64,000 nt of DNA from Thiodiazotropha sp040506195. GTDB taxonomy: Bacteria > Pseudomonadota > Gammaproteobacteria > Chromatiales > Chromatiaceae. The position numbers and the translations under genes are program-made. The notes under the pieces are model-generated. The model did no database searches. It saw only the letters and a list, made by a program, of their open reading frames with translations, and was not told the DNA's origin. Positions 51,412-60,093 of the stretch are shown here, in pieces. The stretch is taken from positions 572,904 through 636,903 of the forward strand of contig JBEVXH010000002.1 of assembly GCA_040506195.1 (NCBI GenBank). Reading direction: 5' to 3'. Position 1 is the first letter of the stretch, and every line of letters starts with the position of its first letter.

Positions 51412-51885
51412 ATGCCATTGACCCTGCTCTCCAGCGCATTTTCAGACGGAGGGGGAATTCCTGCCCAGTTCACCTGCCAAGGCGCGGATATATCGCCCCA
51501 GCTACAGTGGGAAGGCGTACCTGACGACACCCGAAGTCTAGTTCTGATTGTGGACGACCCCGATGCACCCGATCCCATGGCGCCGAAAATGGTCTGGGTC
51601 CATTGGGTGCTCTTTAACCTGCCGCCGGAGACCCGTGAACTGCCGGAGGCGGTTAACCCCAGCGACCTGCCTCGCGGAACGGGGGAAGGGATCAATGACT
51701 GGAATCGAACCGGTTATGGCGGACCTTGCCCACCGATCGGTCGCCATCGCTATTTCCACAAGCTATATGCCCTGGATACCGTGTTGGAGGGTCTGCAGCA
51801 GCCTCGCAAGCGCGAAGTGGAAGAGGCGATGGCAGGACATATCATAGAAGAGGCAATCTTGATGGGGACCTATATCAAAACCTGA
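51412..51885 (+). CDS. YbhB/YbcL-type PEBP protein
   Basis: A 157-residue phosphatidylethanolamine-binding-like protein. DISPQLQWEGVPDDTRSLVL, VDDPDAPDP, VHWVLFNLP and GGPCPPIGRHRYFHKLYALD line the anion pocket. Cytoplasmic, function in bacteria unclear. GGGAG lies 7 bases before ATG 51412. Confidence 0.92.
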   Translation: MPLTLLSSAFSDGGGIPAQFTCQGADISPQLQWEGVPDDTRSLVLIVDDPDAPDPMAPKMVWVHWVLFNLPPETRELPEAVNPSDLPRGTGEGINDWNRTGYGGPCPPIGRHRYFHKLYALDTVLEGLQQPRKREVEEAMAGHIIEEAILMGTYIKT

Positions 51886-51938
51886 TCGGATGAGTAAGCA
51901 TCCACGCCTTATATGCCGGTATCCTCTTATTACCGCTC

Positions 51939-52178
51939 TCATGCCAATAAGGTCGCCATGTCCGTGTGCGCGCCTACCTCTTCTGTGTTAACCAGGCCAA
52001 AATCGACCGCACCGTATAAAGGCGACAAACCCAGGCGCCGGGAAATCACCCGCCTCAGTAACGACGGCAACGACTCCTTTTTAGAAACAGCAACACTGTT
52101 GGCTCCGGCACCCAATTCTGTGGTTTCAATGTTGCCGATAAGCCAGGGGTTGGTTGGGTCGTGAATAGAGTATTCTAT
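51939..52178 (-). pseudogene. LVIVD-type beta-propeller protein fragment
   Basis: The minus strand reads YSIHDPTNPWLIGNIETTEL and GANSVAVSKK, one blade of an LVIVD/surface beta-propeller repeat, then diverges and ends at a stop. Neither start nor other blades are present. The fragment fills most of the gap between the PEBP and flavoprotein genes. End points are approximate. Confidence 0.45.
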
Positions 52179-52207
52179 TCGCCTTAACCGCTACCGGAGT
52201 AATCAGA

Positions 52208-53308
52208 ATGAGCCAGCTATTCACCCCCTACGCCCTCGGCCGGCTAAACTTGGAAAACCGCATTGTCATCGCCCCCATGTGTCAATATTCGGCGCTGGAG
52301 GGCCGGGCCACAGACTGGCACCTGATTCACCTCGGCCACCTGGCCCTCTCCGGCGCCGGCCTGCTTTTCATCGAAGCCACAGCAGTCACCCCGCAAGGGC
52401 GCATCTCGCAGAATGACCTCGGTATCTGGTCGGATGGCACTGAAAAGGCACTGGCGCGGGTTGTCGAGCGTCTGCGCACCTATTCGAATATGCCTCTCGC
52501 CATCCAGTTGGCCCATGCCGGACGCAAAGCCTCCACCGCTCTCCCCTGGGCCGGCGGTGGACAGATCTCACCGGAAGAGGGTGGATGGCAGACATGCGCC
52601 CCCTCCCCCCTACCCTGGAGTGAGGAACAACGTCCACCTGTGGCGCTGGACAGGCAAAGTATGACAGAGATACGCCAGGCCTTCGTTGACGCCGCCGTAC
52701 GCGCCCATCGACTGGGTATCGAGGTGATCGAACTCCATGCCGCCCATGGCTATCTGCTGCATCAATTTCTGTCACCCCTGTCCAATCTGCGTGAAGATGC
52801 CTATGGCGGATCCCTGGAAAACCGCCTGCGCTATCCATTGGAGGTCTTTGAAGCGGTACGTGAGGCGATCCCATCCGGGGTACCGGTTGGCATCCGTATC
52901 TCGGCCACGGACTGGATCGAGGGAGGCTGGGATATCGAGCAGAGCCTTATCCTGGCTGAAGCACTGAAACAGCTTGACTGTAGCTTCATCCATGTCTCCA
53001 GCGGAGGCCTCTCCCCGCTGCAGCAAATTCCCGCGGCACCCGGTTTTCAAGTGACCTTTGCGAAACGCATCCGGCATGAGGCTGGGGTGCCGACCATTGC
53101 GGTTGGGCTGATCACCGAGCCGGAGCAGGCGGAAGCGATCATCGCATTCGGACAGGCGGATCTGGTGGCGCTGGCCCGCGGTATTCTCTACAACCCCCGC
53201 TGGCCCTGGCATGCGGCTGCCACCCTGGGTGGCCAGGTCATCGCACCACCGCAATACTGGCGGTCACCGCCGGTCGGCACTGATTCTCTATTCACCGGGA
53301 CCAGTTGA
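52208..53308 (+). CDS. Old Yellow Enzyme, YqjM/XenA class NADH:flavin oxidoreductase
   Basis: A 366-residue TIM-barrel flavoenzyme reducing activated C=C bonds. NRIVIAPMCQYSA carries the YqjM-class cysteine, IQLAHAGRKAS the FMN contacts, ELHAAHGYLLHQFLSPLSN the substrate His pair, and DLVALARGILYNPRWPWHAA the phosphate site. ATG 52208 follows GGAG. Confidence 0.93.
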   Translation: MSQLFTPYALGRLNLENRIVIAPMCQYSALEGRATDWHLIHLGHLALSGAGLLFIEATAVTPQGRISQNDLGIWSDGTEKALARVVERLRTYSNMPLAIQLAHAGRKASTALPWAGGGQISPEEGGWQTCAPSPLPWSEEQRPPVALDRQSMTEIRQAFVDAAVRAHRLGIEVIELHAAHGYLLHQFLSPLSNLREDAYGGSLENRLRYPLEVFEAVREAIPSGVPVGIRISATDWIEGGWDIEQSLILAEALKQLDCSFIHVSSGGLSPLQQIPAAPGFQVTFAKRIRHEAGVPTIAVGLITEPEQAEAIIAFGQADLVALARGILYNPRWPWHAAATLGGQVIAPPQYWRSPPVGTDSLFTGTS

Positions 53309-53338
53309 TATGCATCCAATCAGCTCCGCCGGGAATAT

Positions 53339-54082
53339 TCAGTGATACTTTTCAGTGGTGAAGTGCCCCGGCTCCCGCTTGCGGTGCTTGCGCATGCCCC
53401 TGGCCTCCAGGGCGGCAGATACCTCCCGGATCATACCCATGTTGCCGCAAAGCATCACATGTGATTTCTCCGGGCTAAGTTCGACTCCGGTATGACTCTC
53501 GATACGACCATCTTCCAGTGCTGCCAGAATCCGTCCCTGCAAGGCGCCATCCACCCGTTCCTGACTTGTGATCGGTTGATAACTGAAGCGCTCACCATAA
53601 TGCCGCTTCAGGTTGTCGATCTCCTCGCTGTAACTGAGCTGATCCTTGTAGCGAACGTTGTGTACCAGAACCATCTGCCGGTATCGCCGCCATGAATGCT
53701 CGGTGCGCAGAATGGAGAGATAGACACCCAGCGCCGTTCCAGTGGCGATCATCCAGAGGTTTTCGCTACCCGGCAGCTGATCCAGGGTGAAAAAACCGTT
53801 GGCTCGGGCTGAGACCCAGACCCGGTCACCCGGTTCCAGGGCAGCAAGCCGGGAACTTAGAGGGCCGTTCTCCACTTCATTGAAATGGATCTCCAGCATC
53901 TCATCCTGGGGTGGATTAACGAATGAGTAGGGCCGCGCCACCCGCTCACCATCGATTTCCAGGGCGAGGCGAGTGAACTGCCCGGCAGTGAACTTATCCA
54001 CAGGCGCCTTGAGGCGAATAGAGTAGAGCTTGTCAGCCCAATGCCGTTTCTCGAATATCGTACCTTCCAGCCACTTTTCCAC
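53339..54082 (-). CDS. fpr: Ferredoxin-NADP+ reductase
   Basis: A 247-residue FAD enzyme transferring electrons between ferredoxin/flavodoxin and NADP(H). ARPYSFVNPP binds FAD, MIATGTALGVYLSILR the NADP pyrophosphate, and VMLCGNMGMIREV the adenosine side. The C-terminus TTEKYH is typical of bacterial class I enzymes. Confidence 0.94.
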   Translation of the reverse strand: MEKWLEGTIFEKRHWADKLYSIRLKAPVDKFTAGQFTRLALEIDGERVARPYSFVNPPQDEMLEIHFNEVENGPLSSRLAALEPGDRVWVSARANGFFTLDQLPGSENLWMIATGTALGVYLSILRTEHSWRRYRQMVLVHNVRYKDQLSYSEEIDNLKRHYGERFSYQPITSQERVDGALQGRILAALEDGRIESHTGVELSPEKSHVMLCGNMGMIREVSAALEARGMRKHRKREPGHFTTEKYH

Positions 54083-54446
54083 AGATCAGATCTCCAAGCA
54101 GAATAATATCCTAGGATAACCGGCCCGGGTGTGCCGTTTTCTCCTCCTACATGGGCATGTATAACCTCAAATTCGAGATCCTTCATCGTTGCAAATATTG
54201 TGGTTTATCCGCATGTTGGCTTGTCAATCAACGACGCTCGGAGTCAGCTGCTCAGAAGGGATTGTGCTATCGAGTATGGTGAAATACTGGGATTCGAAGT
54301 GGTTGGCGCGACACTGCGCAAAATCCAGTACATCACAAATCATGATACAAAATTAATATTTATCATTTTTACTAAGAACCAACTGACTACCATACTATCC
54401 GGTAATCAGTATTTACTTATTAAAAACCCAGAAGGAGGTCCAGGCC
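54083..54446. other. Non-coding AT-rich interval
   Basis: No gene is supported here. The right half (54340-54440) is AT-rich and should hold the promoter of the DsrC-like gene, whose ribosome site AAGGAGG lies at 54431-54438. Confidence 0.45.
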
Positions 54447-54788
54447 ATGCCCCAGACTGCCGCACCGACAACCAACACCACTTCCCCGCCCCCGCTTTTC
54501 GATGGGAGCGGTTATCTCATCGATCATCTGTCATGGAACGAACAGCTTGCCCGCGATCTGGCCCAGCAGGAGGGGGTGGGAGAACTGAGTGAACAACACT
54601 GGCAGGTGCTGCGACACATCCGTGAGCGCTATCTGAGTCTGGGCGCCTTGCCTAATATGCGCCAAGTATGCCGAGCCACAGGCATACCCCGCTGGAAGGT
54701 CCATAATCTATTCGGGAGTTGCCTCAGCATATGGCGTATCGCCGGACTTCCCGATCCTGGCGAGGAAGCCAAAGCCTACCTGAGCTGA
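54447..54788 (+). CDS. DsrC/TusE-like protein lacking the C-terminal cysteines
   Basis: A 113-residue DsrC-family protein. FDGSGYLIDHLSWNEQLARD, LAQQEGVGELSEQHWQVLRH, IRERYLSLGALPNMRQVCR and RIAGLPDPG align with DsrC in order. In DsrC the end reads ACKIAGLPKPTGC; here the inner cysteine is Trp (IWRIAG) and the last is Glu (GEEA), so the sulfur-carrying pair is absent. A different cysteine (GSC) lies nearby. Such cysteine-less members (RspA type) have been proposed to be regulators. A strong AAGGAGG precedes ATG 54447. It is not in a dsr cluster. Confidence 0.82.
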   Translation: MPQTAAPTTNTTSPPPLFDGSGYLIDHLSWNEQLARDLAQQEGVGELSEQHWQVLRHIRERYLSLGALPNMRQVCRATGIPRWKVHNLFGSCLSIWRIAGLPDPGEEAKAYLS

Positions 54789-54857
54789 GACTTGATCTTG
54801 TCTCTGTAAAATGGGTTTACAGAGTTCCTGTCGACCACATCAGCCTATTGAATCGCA

Positions 54858-54890
54858 CAGCCCGGCATCCTCAATTGCGGAGCCGGGCTG
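54858..54890. terminator. Hairpin after DsrC-like gene
   Basis: CAGCCCGGC and GCCGGGCTG are perfect 9-base arms with a 15-base loop, 70 bases after the DsrC-like stop. A partial T-tract (GGTGTTG) follows. Probable terminator. Confidence 0.5.
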
Positions 54891-54933
54891 GTGTTGCTCC
54901 CGTGAGATATGGGTAGACTTCACTGATCCCGCC

Positions 54934-54953
54934 ATTCCGGCGCATGCCGGAAT
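54934..54953. repeat. ATTCCGGC palindromic repeat
   Basis: ATTCCGGC-GCAT-GCCGGAAT, followed by CCAG, is the small palindromic element common in proteobacterial intergenic DNA. Only one copy was noticed in the window. Confidence 0.5.
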
Positions 54954-55106
54954 CCAGATGCTCGTGGTGATTCTAACCATATTTCCCGTTGATATATAGA
55001 TAGGCCCTTGCACACCGGATGAGGAATAATATCAGGCAGCGGTTGATCGGGTTGCGTATTTTATTGAGAATGAAAAGTTCTGATAGTAAAGATTCAACTA
55101 CTATTC

Positions 55107-56906
55107 ATGCCAGAAATTCTCAAAAATCGCTATTTGGTTGGTATCGGCATCCTATGCATACTTACGCTGACCTTCTGGGTATCACAAAGGATCAGTTGGC
55201 ACAACGGAATACGCAAACTGAGCTACAATAACCAGCAGCAACTGGAGCAGTTCGTCGGTCATTTTGAATCGCAATTATCCCGTTACCAATTCATCCCCCA
55301 GTTAGTGGCAAAAAACTTCCTTTTGGTTGAGTTGCTGAATGACCCAACCAATGACTCGCTGATTGATGTGGTCAATCTCTTTCTGCAAGAGATCAATGGA
55401 ATCACTGATGCATCAGATACCTATTTGATGGACAAATCCGGATTAACGCTGGCTGCCAGCAACTGGGGTGGCGAGAATCCCTTTGTCGGACAGAATTTCA
55501 GTTTTCGCCCCTATTTCTCCGAAGCAATGCAGGGGAAAGTCGGTCGCTACTTTGCGCTTGGAACCACATCCAAAAAGCGCGGTTACTACTACTCCTACCC
55601 GATCATATACAATGCTGACAAAATCGGGGTCATCGCCGTTAAGATGGACCTCTCCAAGATTGAAAAATATTGGTCTGAGAGACAATCACAGTTTATTGTC
55701 AGTGATCCGGACGGAATTATTTTCATCACCACGAATCCTGAGTGGTTATACAGCAGCATCGTTCCGTTATCCGCAAAGTCAGTAGAGCGTATAAAGGCAA
55801 GTCGACGTTACGGGGACTCAAACATCAAGCCCCTGAAGCTGGCGAACAAGGAAACGGTATCCGACAGCAGTCGCATTATCCAGATCAATACGGAAGACTC
55901 AGCGAATGAGTTTCTTACAAACTATCACGACATGCTGGAAGCCGGCTGGTCGATGCGAATCCTAACCCCTCTGGAGGATTTGAGACAGCAAAGCTTGGTC
56001 AGTGCCTTTACCATGCTGTTGTTGGCGCTTTCCATGATGCTGATCGGCTTGCTTGTCTGGCAGTGGAACAGACGACATCAGGAGCGTGAGCGATTTCACC
56101 AGGAGGCTCAAAAGCAACTGGAAAAGAAGGTCTCTTTGAGAACGGCTGATCTTCAGAACGAGATAGATGAACACAAACAGACCGAAAAAACCCTGCGTGA
56201 AACACAGGGTGAGCTTATTCAGACCGCCAAGCTCGCCGTCCTGGGACAGATGTCGGCCAGTATCAGTCATGAACTCAACAATCCCTTGGCGGCAATTCGC
56301 AGTTATGCCGACAATGCACGGAAATTTCTATCCATCGATAAAGATGGCAAGGCTGACGAAAACCTGCAACGGATTGCCGAACTGACAGACCGGATGTCCA
56401 GAATCAGCTCCCAGTTGAAATTTTTCTCACGTAAGTCGAGTGGCCAACTTGAACTGGTCAATATCGCTCCAATCATTCAAACCGCTATTGAAATATCAAG
56501 GCCGCAATTCAAAAATACGGATATCACTATCGATACCGACCGGGTAGGCGGCAACATCATCGCCCATGTTGATTTTATCCAACTGGAACAGGTATTGATT
56601 AATCTCTTCAACAATGCCATTCATGCGATCGGCAGTCATGCCCCAGGCACTATCACTATTACTGCAGAGCGGTATAACAAACGGATCATGATTCATGTTG
56701 ACGATACAGGACCGGGGATCGATGAGCAGAAACTTGAAATGATCTTTGAACCATTTTACACAACCCGGGAATCGGGACTCGGACTTGGGCTGTCGATATC
56801 AGCCAGAATCATCGACAGCATGAATGGCAAGTTGTCCGCTGAAAACCTAAACATGGGTGGTGCTCGTTTCACTATTACACTGCCTGAGCCGGAAAAAGAT
56901 AAATGA
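55107..56906 (+). CDS. dctB: DctB-like sensor histidine kinase
   Basis: A 599-residue sensor: helix 1 (about 9-26), periplasmic double-cache domain (SDTYLMDKSGLTLAASNW, FSFRPYFSEAMQGKVGRYFA, YYYSYPI), helix 2 (about 297-318), coiled coil, HisKA with SHELNNPLAAIRSYADNA, and an ATPase domain with NLFNNAIHAI, DDTGPGID and GLGLGLSISARI. The cache pattern is that of DctB, which senses C4-dicarboxylates; the actual ligand here may differ. It overlaps its regulator gene by four bases. Confidence 0.9.
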   Translation: MPEILKNRYLVGIGILCILTLTFWVSQRISWHNGIRKLSYNNQQQLEQFVGHFESQLSRYQFIPQLVAKNFLLVELLNDPTNDSLIDVVNLFLQEINGITDASDTYLMDKSGLTLAASNWGGENPFVGQNFSFRPYFSEAMQGKVGRYFALGTTSKKRGYYYSYPIIYNADKIGVIAVKMDLSKIEKYWSERQSQFIVSDPDGIIFITTNPEWLYSSIVPLSAKSVERIKASRRYGDSNIKPLKLANKETVSDSSRIIQINTEDSANEFLTNYHDMLEAGWSMRILTPLEDLRQQSLVSAFTMLLLALSMMLIGLLVWQWNRRHQERERFHQEAQKQLEKKVSLRTADLQNEIDEHKQTEKTLRETQGELIQTAKLAVLGQMSASISHELNNPLAAIRSYADNARKFLSIDKDGKADENLQRIAELTDRMSRISSQLKFFSRKSSGQLELVNIAPIIQTAIEISRPQFKNTDITIDTDRVGGNIIAHVDFIQLEQVLINLFNNAIHAIGSHAPGTITITAERYNKRIMIHVDDTGPGIDEQKLEMIFEPFYTTRESGLGLGLSISARIIDSMNGKLSAENLNMGGARFTITLPEPEKDK

Positions 56907-58255
56907 GTAAAAGCCCTGATGTATTCTTTATCGATGATGAAATCGATCTCCGCCTAGCCAACGAACAGACCCTTGAACTGGCCGGGTTCCAGGTAAGGGT
57001 TTTTGAAAGGGCGGAAGATGCCCTGAAGCTGATCGATAACCAGACCGGCGGCATCGTGGTCAGTGATATTCGACTTCCCGGTCTTGGCGGGCTTGCGCTT
57101 TTACAGCGATTGCAACAGATGGATGCCACACTACCCGTTATCTTGATTACCGGTCATGGAGACATATCCATGGCAGTGGATGCCATGCAGAAAGGCGCCT
57201 ATGACTTTATCGAAAAACCCTTTTCGTCAGAGAGATTGGTGGATACGGTACGCAGAGCCCTCGAAAAGCGCAGGCTTGTCCTCGAGAACCGAACCTTAAA
57301 AACCGAGCTGAATGCGCAAAACTCCTTGGGACCGCGCATTATCGGTAAAACCTCAGCCATGAAGGCGCTGAAAAATACCATCAATCAACTGGCGGATACC
57401 GCTGCTGACATACTGATCATGGGTGAAACCGGTACCGGTAAAGAGCTTGTGGCACGTTCACTCCATGAACACAGCCAACGAAGGGATAAGAACTTTGTCG
57501 CTGTAAACTGCGGCGCTATTCCGGAAAATCTGATCGAAAGTGAACTATTCGGACATGAAAAAGGGGCCTTTACCGGCGCAGAAACACTGCGTATCGGAAA
57601 ATTCGAATACGCCAATCATGGAAGCGTATTCCTGGACGAAGTGGAATCCATGCCCCTGCCCGCCCAAGTCAGGCTGCTGCGCATATTGCAGGAACGATAC
57701 CTTGAACGCATCGGTTCCAATGAAAGTATCGAATTGGATATCCGCATTGTTGCAGCCACCAAGGTTGATCTAAAGGCTGCCGCTGATCGTGGCGAATTCA
57801 GGGAAGATCTCTACTATCGATTGAACGTCGTAACCCTGGAACTTCCACCCTTGCGCGAACGCCGTGAAGACATACCTTTATTGTTCCAGCACTTTCTGCT
57901 GGTTGCAGCGGCTCGCTACGGAAAGGTCGCACCGGCGATGCCGGACAATATCAGCCAGAAACTTATGTCATTCAACTGGCCGGGCAATGTGAGGGAACTG
58001 CGCAATGCCGCAGAGCGTTTCGTGCTGCTTGGCGATGAATGCGGCCTGCAACTGGATGAAAAAACCGTCACATCACCTTGCGTCCCCTTGACCCTGCCTG
58101 AACATGTTGAAGTCTTTGAGCGGGCGATGATTGAGCAGGCCCTCTCCGAATCCGGCGGGGTGATAAAAAAGACCATGGAACTGCTGGGTTTGCCTAGAAA
58201 AACCCTCTATGACAAGATGCAAAAGTACGGCCTCGACAAACGCCTATACAAATAG
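56903..58255 (+). CDS. dctD: DctD-like sigma54-dependent response regulator
   Basis: A 450-residue activator: receiver (VFFIDDEIDLRLANEQTLEL, phospho-Asp in VVSDIRLPG, FIEKPF), AAA+ domain with GETGTGKELVARSLHE, GAFTGA and FLDEVESMPLP, and a Fis-type HTH at the end (KKTMELLGLPRKTLYDKM). Partner of the preceding kinase. A sigma54 element 150 bases downstream, before the TAXI receptor gene, is its likely target. Confidence 0.93.
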   Translation: MSKSPDVFFIDDEIDLRLANEQTLELAGFQVRVFERAEDALKLIDNQTGGIVVSDIRLPGLGGLALLQRLQQMDATLPVILITGHGDISMAVDAMQKGAYDFIEKPFSSERLVDTVRRALEKRRLVLENRTLKTELNAQNSLGPRIIGKTSAMKALKNTINQLADTAADILIMGETGTGKELVARSLHEHSQRRDKNFVAVNCGAIPENLIESELFGHEKGAFTGAETLRIGKFEYANHGSVFLDEVESMPLPAQVRLLRILQERYLERIGSNESIELDIRIVAATKVDLKAAADRGEFREDLYYRLNVVTLELPPLRERREDIPLLFQHFLLVAAARYGKVAPAMPDNISQKLMSFNWPGNVRELRNAAERFVLLGDECGLQLDEKTVTSPCVPLTLPEHVEVFERAMIEQALSESGGVIKKTMELLGLPRKTLYDKMQKYGLDKRLYK

Positions 58256-58305
58256 ATTGATTGGCGGGGGTTTTTGGCCGAATACCACACGCGGGTACAC
58301 GGCTT

Positions 58306-58325
58306 ATGGGTGAGTTTCCACCCAT
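58306..58325. promoter_or_regulatory. Inverted repeat, candidate activator site or terminator
   Basis: ATGGGTG and CACCCAT flank a 6-base spacer, 51 bases after the dctD-like stop and about 85 bases before the sigma54 element. No T-tract follows, so an upstream activator site is at least as likely as a terminator. Confidence 0.45.
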
Positions 58326-58408
58326 CCAAAAAGATAGCTGTCGTACTTGTTTTGTTATTTTATTCATTCAATCATTAACTTAGATCGAAGTGACCAATCG
58401 GAGTATTC

Positions 58409-58424
58409 TGGTCTGACTTTTGCT
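58409..58424 (+). promoter_or_regulatory. Sigma54 promoter of the TAXI receptor gene
   Basis: TGGTCT-GACTT-TTGCT has GG and GC separated by exactly ten bases and matches the -24/-12 consensus except at the variable positions. It ends 70 bases before the start codon. Confidence 0.7.
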
Positions 58425-58493
58425 GAATACGATTCATTGCGCTGAATAGGCGGAATCTAGATATCACTAAATCATAAAACTGGAGGATTATTA

Positions 58494-59465
58494 ATGAATA
58501 TTGCACGCAGATCGGTACTGGCCGCAGGTACAGCCCTACTTGCAGCCGGCATGATGCTACCTGTCACCGCATCAGCCAAAGAGCGAGTTGTTTTTAGCGG
58601 TGGCCCGGCTGGTGGTACCTTCCAGGTCGTCGCCAATGCGGTCCAGGTCTACAAGCCCATCAAGAGCTCGAAGGATTTTCGGGTCAAGGCACAATCTTCA
58701 GCCGGCTCGGTTGAAAACCTGCGTAAGGTAAACTCCGGCAAGGCCCAGATGGGCGTGGTCTATTCCGGCCATGTTTACCTCGGCCGCAACGGCCAGATGA
58801 AGAATGACACCAAGAAGTATGAAGACGTCATGGCTGTCGCCTGGCTCTACGGTGCGCCTGCCCAGCTGGTGACGCGTAAGGACTCCGGCATCAAGAGCAC
58901 CAAGGATCTTGCCGGGAAAAAGGTTGGTGTAGGCAATGCCGGCTCGGGCGCGTTCGCCAACTGTGAACTCTTTTTCTCCCACATGGGTGTCTGGGACAAG
59001 ATCGAACGCAATGCCATGGGCTACAACGATGCCGCCCAGGCATTCGGCAACAATCAGCTGGATGCCTTCTGGTTATTCACGGCCTTCCCCAGCGGCGCCG
59101 TTATCATGGCGGCCCAAACCAATGACATTGAATTGGTGGATGTGGGTAAGGACGCGCAGGATAGCGGCTTCTTCGATAAATACCCCTACTTCTCACAACT
59201 GTCGGTACCGGCCGGCACCTATCGCGGCGTAGAAAAGGACAGCCCCTCCTTCCAGGACTCGGCCCTCTGGGTGGCCAACTCCAAGGTATCGGATGACACT
59301 GTCTACAACATGCTTTCCATCATCTACACCGATGAAGGCCTGGCCCACATGAAGGCACAGAAAAAGACCTTCAAGAACATGAGCCTCGATACCGGAACCC
59401 AGGGAGTTGTCACCCCATGGCATCCCGGCGCCATCAAATTCTGGAAAGAAAAAGGTATGATGTAA
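58494..59465 (+). CDS. TAXI-family TRAP transporter substrate-binding protein
   Basis: A 323-residue secreted receptor: signal peptide (residues 1-28, VTASA), FSGGPAGGTFQVVANAVQVY, QSSAGSVENLRKVNSGKAQM, GVVYSGHVYLG and VGVGNAGSGAFANCE are typical TAXI segments. It hands a substrate (family: glutamate, other carboxylates or unknown) to a TRAP membrane pair, but no TRAP permease gene follows: the next element is a terminator. The adjacent DctBD-like pair and sigma54 promoter suggest tight induction. Confidence 0.92.
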   Translation: MNIARRSVLAAGTALLAAGMMLPVTASAKERVVFSGGPAGGTFQVVANAVQVYKPIKSSKDFRVKAQSSAGSVENLRKVNSGKAQMGVVYSGHVYLGRNGQMKNDTKKYEDVMAVAWLYGAPAQLVTRKDSGIKSTKDLAGKKVGVGNAGSGAFANCELFFSHMGVWDKIERNAMGYNDAAQAFGNNQLDAFWLFTAFPSGAVIMAAQTNDIELVDVGKDAQDSGFFDKYPYFSQLSVPAGTYRGVEKDSPSFQDSALWVANSKVSDDTVYNMLSIIYTDEGLAHMKAQKKTFKNMSLDTGTQGVVTPWHPGAIKFWKEKGMM

Positions 59466-59515
59466 ACCATCCTGCTCCTGAGCCCACGGCCGCAAAGAAG
59501 TAGCAGTAATAGATG

Positions 59516-59552
59516 AAGCCGACCACATCGCCGTGGTCGGCTTTTCTTTTTT
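59516..59552 (+). terminator. Rho-independent terminator of the TAXI gene
   Basis: AAGCCGACCAC and GTGGTCGGCTT form an 11-pair stem with a 6-base loop, followed by TTCTTTTTT. It closes a single-gene transcript. Confidence 0.9.
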
Positions 59553-59674
59553 CGATGTATTGACGGATACCTGGCCTGGAACAACCCATAATAATCTCAG
59601 TGTCGACCGTAATTGGTCATCATCTACAGTCTTAATTAGGGCCTGATCCGCTAAAACATGACAGGAGGCATAGC

Positions 59675-59914
59675 GTGGAACACAAAGACGATGAGACCTA
59701 CAGCGATGAAGAGGCTGTGGCACGGCTGAGGGAGTAGCTGCCCCACTGCTACCTGGAGAAAGGCTGGATCCGGCGAAAATACAAAACCAGCGGCTGGGAG
59801 GGAACCCTGATGGTGGTGAATACGGTGGGCCACCTGGCGGAAGCGGCATTCCACCATCAGGATCTGACCGTCTCCTATGCGATCGTCGAAGGAGTTGAAA
59901 CGGAAAAAAATTGA
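59675..59914 (+). pseudogene. Pterin-4a-carbinolamine dehydratase-like gene with in-frame amber codon
   Basis: AGGAGG (59663-59668) precedes GTG 59675 and an 80-codon frame broken only by TAG at 59735-59737 (codon 21). The rest reads YLEKGWIRRKYKTSGWEGTL, NTVGHLAEAAFHHQDLTVSY, i.e. a PCD/DCoH fold with one active-site His pair. The family's last strand and tail are missing. It is most likely a decaying pseudogene; nonsense readthrough is a less likely alternative. Confidence 0.6.
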
Positions 59915-60093
59915 AATTTCTGCAGTTATGAAAATGTGACGACTATCGGAGCTAGCTGTTCAGTCGTCCCTTGGCAGTAGATGAATTTGAATCCATTCTG
60001 TTCAAACCTGCTGATTAACGTGCTTGAATGGCCTGGTTATCATCTATCCAATCGACCCTGTAACTGCAGAAAAATGGACAGCGCATAGGGGGT

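Noticed and set aside
54131..54592. 153-codon plus-strand frame overlapping the DsrC-like gene
   Set aside because: Out of frame with the DsrC-like motifs and without a ribosome site; the DsrC-like frame has AAGGAGG and a family match.
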